Below are positions 6,624-9,149 of a stretch of 9,149 bases of DNA, piece by piece. Below the pieces are notes generated by a model that saw nothing but the letters and a program-made list of their open reading frames with translations, did not search any database and had not been told where the DNA came from. The stretch is taken from assembly GCA_025353985.1 (NCBI GenBank), contig JANXNT010001045.1:1-9149 (forward strand), written 5' to 3'. Every line of letters begins with the position of its first letter. The stretch's first letter is position 1. Origin of the DNA: Limnoglobus sp. GTDB taxonomy: Bacteria > Planctomycetota > Planctomycetia > Gemmatales > Gemmataceae. The position numbers were made by a program, and so were the translations under genes.

Positions 6624-7178
6624 ATGCGTAACGTGCTGAGAATGATTGCCTTCAGTGCTCTTGTGGTCATGCTGAGTTATGTCAGCAAAGCAGAGCCCCC
6701 GTGTGACCCTAGCGGGGCAAAGAGGGCAATTAGCAAAGTCTGCTCAGGAGATACACCCAGTAAATGTGACGTTGAGTATGGTAGATTGCTGGAAGACGAG
6801 CAAGACTTTTTGATTCCAAGATATACAACATCGTGTAAATCGATCTACGCAACAGTATCAGTCTCGACAGATAATTTCGGATGTGGCCAGATGCCTGTGA
6901 ACCCTGCAGTACCTGTTTTTCTAAGTACTACATGCCAGGAAGCTTATTTTAGATACATTCCGATCAAGGCCCTTTGTGTAACTCGCCAAGAGTGTGTTTT
7001 GAAAAACCATTATACAGAAATACCTTCGCCCGGCTTAGATGGAGGAATGCTCTTCCGCATCTACAGTCATAGTACGTGCGATGCAGGCTTAACTTATGAA
7101 GAAGAAGCGACTGTTAAAGTCACTGTGCCTTGTGTGCATCCAGCAATAGAGTATTTTCCAGGTGACGGCGATTGGTGA
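6624..7178 (+). CDS. Small secreted cysteine-rich protein of unknown function
   Basis: ATG 6624 follows AAGGAG (6611-6616) at seven bases; the Shine-Dalgarno overlaps the end of the DUF1573 gene, so the two are surely co-translated or at least co-transcribed. The 184-residue product starts with a clear signal peptide (MRNVLRMIAFSALVVMLSYV, probable cleavage after SKA at 21-23). The mature part has ten cysteines (27, 40, 48, 71, 87, 104, 118, 124, 152, 170). An even number and wide spacing suggest up to five disulfides in an oxidising compartment. No transmembrane segment or known domain follows. Codon use is AT-richer than in proA, as for its neighbours. I do not recognise the family. Confidence 0.75.
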   Translation: MRNVLRMIAFSALVVMLSYVSKAEPPCDPSGAKRAISKVCSGDTPSKCDVEYGRLLEDEQDFLIPRYTTSCKSIYATVSVSTDNFGCGQMPVNPAVPVFLSTTCQEAYFRYIPIKALCVTRQECVLKNHYTEIPSPGLDGGMLFRIYSHSTCDAGLTYEEEATVKVTVPCVHPAIEYFPGDGDW

Positions 7179-7183
7179 TCTTC

Positions 7184-7210
7184 TTGAATCATAGCGGTAA
7201 CAATTATAAA
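7184..7210 (+). promoter_or_regulatory. Weak candidate promoter before the LolA/RseB-like gene
   Basis: TTGAAT (7184-7189) is followed after 15 bases by TATAAA (7205-7210). The -10 match is good, the -35 match and spacing are poor. If used, it would give an internal start of transcription about 95 bases before the preferred GTG at 7313. Read-through from upstream is equally possible. Confidence 0.25.
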
Positions 7211-7312
7211 TACTTTGACAGTTTGTTACTGCCGTGAAATTGCCATGTGGCGCTAAAAAATCGTATTTCGGCCATCCTATCTGGTTATAACATTGATTTC
7301 GTGGAGTTTGAA

Positions 7313-8452
7313 GTGAGAATATTTATCCCGTTGCTAAGAATTCTCATTGCCGCATTCACGATTTATGCAACTACTCAAAAAATTGTGGCGCAGAATATAA
7401 TTGATAAAGCGAATCTTGTATCGAATGTACTGTCGTCGCGCAAGATGTTACCCAGCGAATATCATCTCGAATTCAAACGCGAATCAAAATCAAGTGAAGC
7501 TGGCAAAGCAGAAAATAGCGAATCGAGTATCATATCGGTCTGGTCGCGTGGCAGTTTGCTTAGAACGGACGTTTCAAAAATCGTTAGTACACGTGACAAG
7601 CAACATGTAGGACGTCGATCAATTACTTGTCGTAACTGCGAACGTCCTGGTTTTGCCCTGTTCACAAAAGTCGGAAGCAAAGACTCGATATCGCTCGTTC
7701 AATTTGAGAAATTGGACGCTGCTTTCGATGCGAGAGACAATTGGCGAATCGATTGGCGCGGCTTGGGCCTACTTCCAGATGATTTGTCGGGATATCGAAC
7801 AACCCCGGTCACCAGTTTATTGGATCAAATCACCCGTGTGCGAGATTGCAAAATCGAATCCATCGAGCGGGAAGGTTCTGCCTGTTACGTGGTGACAATT
7901 CCCGTCGTAAACAAAAGTGGGGGATCGGCAAGCAGGAAAAGCTGGTATTGCCGCGATTTCGGCATGAATCCGATTCGATTCGAGGATAGTGGCGGCCTGC
8001 TCCAGGTCACAGATATTACTTATCAAAAGTTGAAGGGAATCGACACTTGGTTCCCAATGACCATCCACCACGTTCGCACCCAGAACGGTAAAATCATTTT
8101 CGATGAGATGCTCGTTGTCGAATTGATGAATTTCGGGGACCACATATCAGACGAAATTTTTCAATTGGCAGGACTGAAGTTGGATGAAGGTCAACCCGTT
8201 CGATTTCCAGAGATCAAGAATTTGGAAGAAAGTCCCGTCTGGCGCAATGGTAAACTAGATCGAAACTATACTGCTGTCATGCAAACGATCGATTCGATGG
8301 ACTTTCGGGCGAAACAACTCGATTTACAGCCGATTCCCGATGTCGATACGGGAACGTCTCGCTGGATTTACTATTTCGGTGCAGGTGTACTTGCACTCGT
8401 TGGAATCGTCATCGCCTATTTTGCTCGCCGGACATCTAAACGTTCCGCTTAA
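7313..8452 (+). CDS. Exported LolA/RseB-like protein with a C-terminal membrane anchor
   Basis: The frame is open from a GTG at 7247 (401 aa), but I prefer the GTG at 7313 (379 aa): GGAG (7303-7306) lies six bases before it, and the protein then begins with a signal sequence (MRIFIPLLRILIAAFTIYA) with likely cleavage near IVAQ. The mature part is beta-rich. The segment KGIDTWFPMTIHHVRTQNGK and the following EMLVVELMNFGDHISDEIF resemble planctomycete proteins of the LolA/outer-membrane-lipoprotein-sorting fold, which bind lipid or acyl groups. This is recognition of style rather than a firm match. A CxxC pair lies at residues 106 and 109, with further cysteines at 179, 191 and 213. A transmembrane helix (about 351-370) and a basic tail (ARRTSKRSA) end the protein, anchoring it with most of its mass outside the cytoplasm. 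Confidence 0.6.
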   Translation: MRIFIPLLRILIAAFTIYATTQKIVAQNIIDKANLVSNVLSSRKMLPSEYHLEFKRESKSSEAGKAENSESSIISVWSRGSLLRTDVSKIVSTRDKQHVGRRSITCRNCERPGFALFTKVGSKDSISLVQFEKLDAAFDARDNWRIDWRGLGLLPDDLSGYRTTPVTSLLDQITRVRDCKIESIEREGSACYVVTIPVVNKSGGSASRKSWYCRDFGMNPIRFEDSGGLLQVTDITYQKLKGIDTWFPMTIHHVRTQNGKIIFDEMLVVELMNFGDHISDEIFQLAGLKLDEGQPVRFPEIKNLEESPVWRNGKLDRNYTAVMQTIDSMDFRAKQLDLQPIPDVDTGTSRWIYYFGAGVLALVGIVIAYFARRTSKRSA

Positions 8453-8476
8453 TTCGTACGACGAGGAATAATATTT

Positions 8477-9149
8477 ATGAATCGCCGTTCCGGATATACT
8501 TCAATCGAACTGTTGGTCGTTATTGCCATTTTAGCGATTCTCGTTGGTTTGATTTTACCGGCAGTCCAAAAAGTGCGAGCCGCAGCCGATGCGAGCCGTT
8601 GCCGAAACAATCTCAAACAGATTGCGTTAGCCAGTCATCACTTCCACGATATCGCAGGAGCGTTACCTTCTGCATTTCGCAAGGGACGAACGAGAATGCC
8701 ATACCTTCAGTGGCAGACTCGACTGGCACCGTATTTGGAACTGGAAGCGGCTTGGAGTGAAACGGTCGCGGACTATATGCGATCCCGCGATCCATTTTGG
8801 TCTGTACCTGCACATGTGGGACTCGATCGGCTGAACCCAATTTTTGCCTGTCCTTCCGATCCACGAACGCAAACCGCTTGGATGGTATTTTCTCAAGGTA
8901 AATCGCAACACGTCGCACTCTCTTCTTACCTCGCTAATGCAGGGAATGATACGAGTCGAAATGATGGTGTAATTTACGTCAATTCCAAGATGCGATTAGA
9001 ACACATCTCGGATGGAACTTCTTCGACTTTACTAATCGGCGAGCGACCTCCCAGCGCCGATCTGAGATTCGGATGGTTATATGTTGGTGTCGGTCAGGAT
9101 GGTTCGGGTGCGCTCGACTCTACGATTGGCGTCAGCGACCGAAACAAAC
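8477..9149 (+). CDS. DUF1559 prepilin-like (type II pseudopilin) protein, 3' end beyond window
   Basis: ATG 8477 follows GAGGAA (8463-8468) at eight bases and 24 bases after the previous stop. The N-terminus is a class III/prepilin signal: MNRRSG, then YTSIELLVVIAILAILVGL with glutamate at mature position 5, then LPAVQKVRAAADASRCRNNLKQIALASHHFHD, which is diagnostic of planctomycete DUF1559 proteins. Prepilin peptidase should cut after Gly 6. The body contains ACPSDPR and HISDGTSSTLLIGER, both usual in the family. The C-terminal H-x9-DG motif is not reached: 224 codons are seen without a stop, and the gene continues past the edge. These proteins occur in many copies per planctomycete genome and probably form extracytoplasmic fibres or complexes; their exact role is not established. 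Confidence 0.95.
   Translation, partial: MNRRSGYTSIELLVVIAILAILVGLILPAVQKVRAAADASRCRNNLKQIALASHHFHDIAGALPSAFRKGRTRMPYLQWQTRLAPYLELEAAWSETVADYMRSRDPFWSVPAHVGLDRLNPIFACPSDPRTQTAWMVFSQGKSQHVALSSYLANAGNDTSRNDGVIYVNSKMRLEHISDGTSSTLLIGERPPSADLRFGWLYVGVGQDGSGALDSTIGVSDRNK

Noticed and set aside
5734..7220. Shared TACTTTGACA (5734-5743 and 7211-7220) and AGCGGTAAC (5776-5784 and 7193-7201) as common operators
   Set aside because: Both motifs recur before two genes of the cluster but in opposite order and at different distances from the starts; neither TTGACA has a -10 partner, so chance is as likely.
8364..8449. PEP-CTERM-like sorting signal at the end of the LolA/RseB-like protein
   Set aside because: The transmembrane helix and basic tail fit, but the Pro-Glu-Pro motif is missing; a plain C-terminal anchor explains it.

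Overview
The window looks like a planctomycete chromosome, probably family Gemmataceae. The evidence is a Ser/Thr kinase fused to a formylglycine-generating-enzyme (FGE/sulfatase-modifying factor) domain, a type II pseudopilin-like DUF1559 protein, a DUF1573 protein, and moderate to high GC in the housekeeping genes. This assignment is an inference from gene content, not from a marker gene.

Layout. Positions 1-337 hold no convincing gene. Positions 338-2920 (minus) encode a membrane-spanning kinase: an N-terminal helical region, a kinase domain, a repeat-bearing linker, one transmembrane helix and a C-terminal FGE-like domain. A roughly 480-base gap follows, containing nested, imperfect inverted repeats (3071-3376) that resemble a decayed non-autonomous element. 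Positions 3402-4667 (minus) encode ProA of proline biosynthesis. Divergent from it, 4879-5628 (plus) encodes a 249-residue protein of unknown function, and a 37-codon ORF starts on its stop codon.

The right half (about 5630-9149, plus) is lower in GC and reads like an envelope or secreted-protein cluster. It holds a membrane-anchored DUF1573 protein, a small ten-cysteine secreted protein, a LolA/RseB-like exported protein with a C-terminal membrane anchor, and the start of a DUF1559 prepilin-like protein that runs off the window. Short gaps and Shine-Dalgarno sequences link them, so co-transcription is likely.

The most notable observation is an 8-base tandem repeat (5850-5885, about 4.5 copies). 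It lies between a well-placed ATG with a Shine-Dalgarno sequence (5838) and the DUF1573 ORF. Because the unit is 8 bases, copy number sets the reading frame. With the four full copies present, translation from 5838 stops after 28 codons. Removing one copy or adding two would give one continuous 257- or 262-residue protein with a cytoplasmic tail, a basic flank and a transmembrane helix. This is the expected architecture of a phase-variable surface gene, although a fixed frameshift or an assembly error is not excluded.
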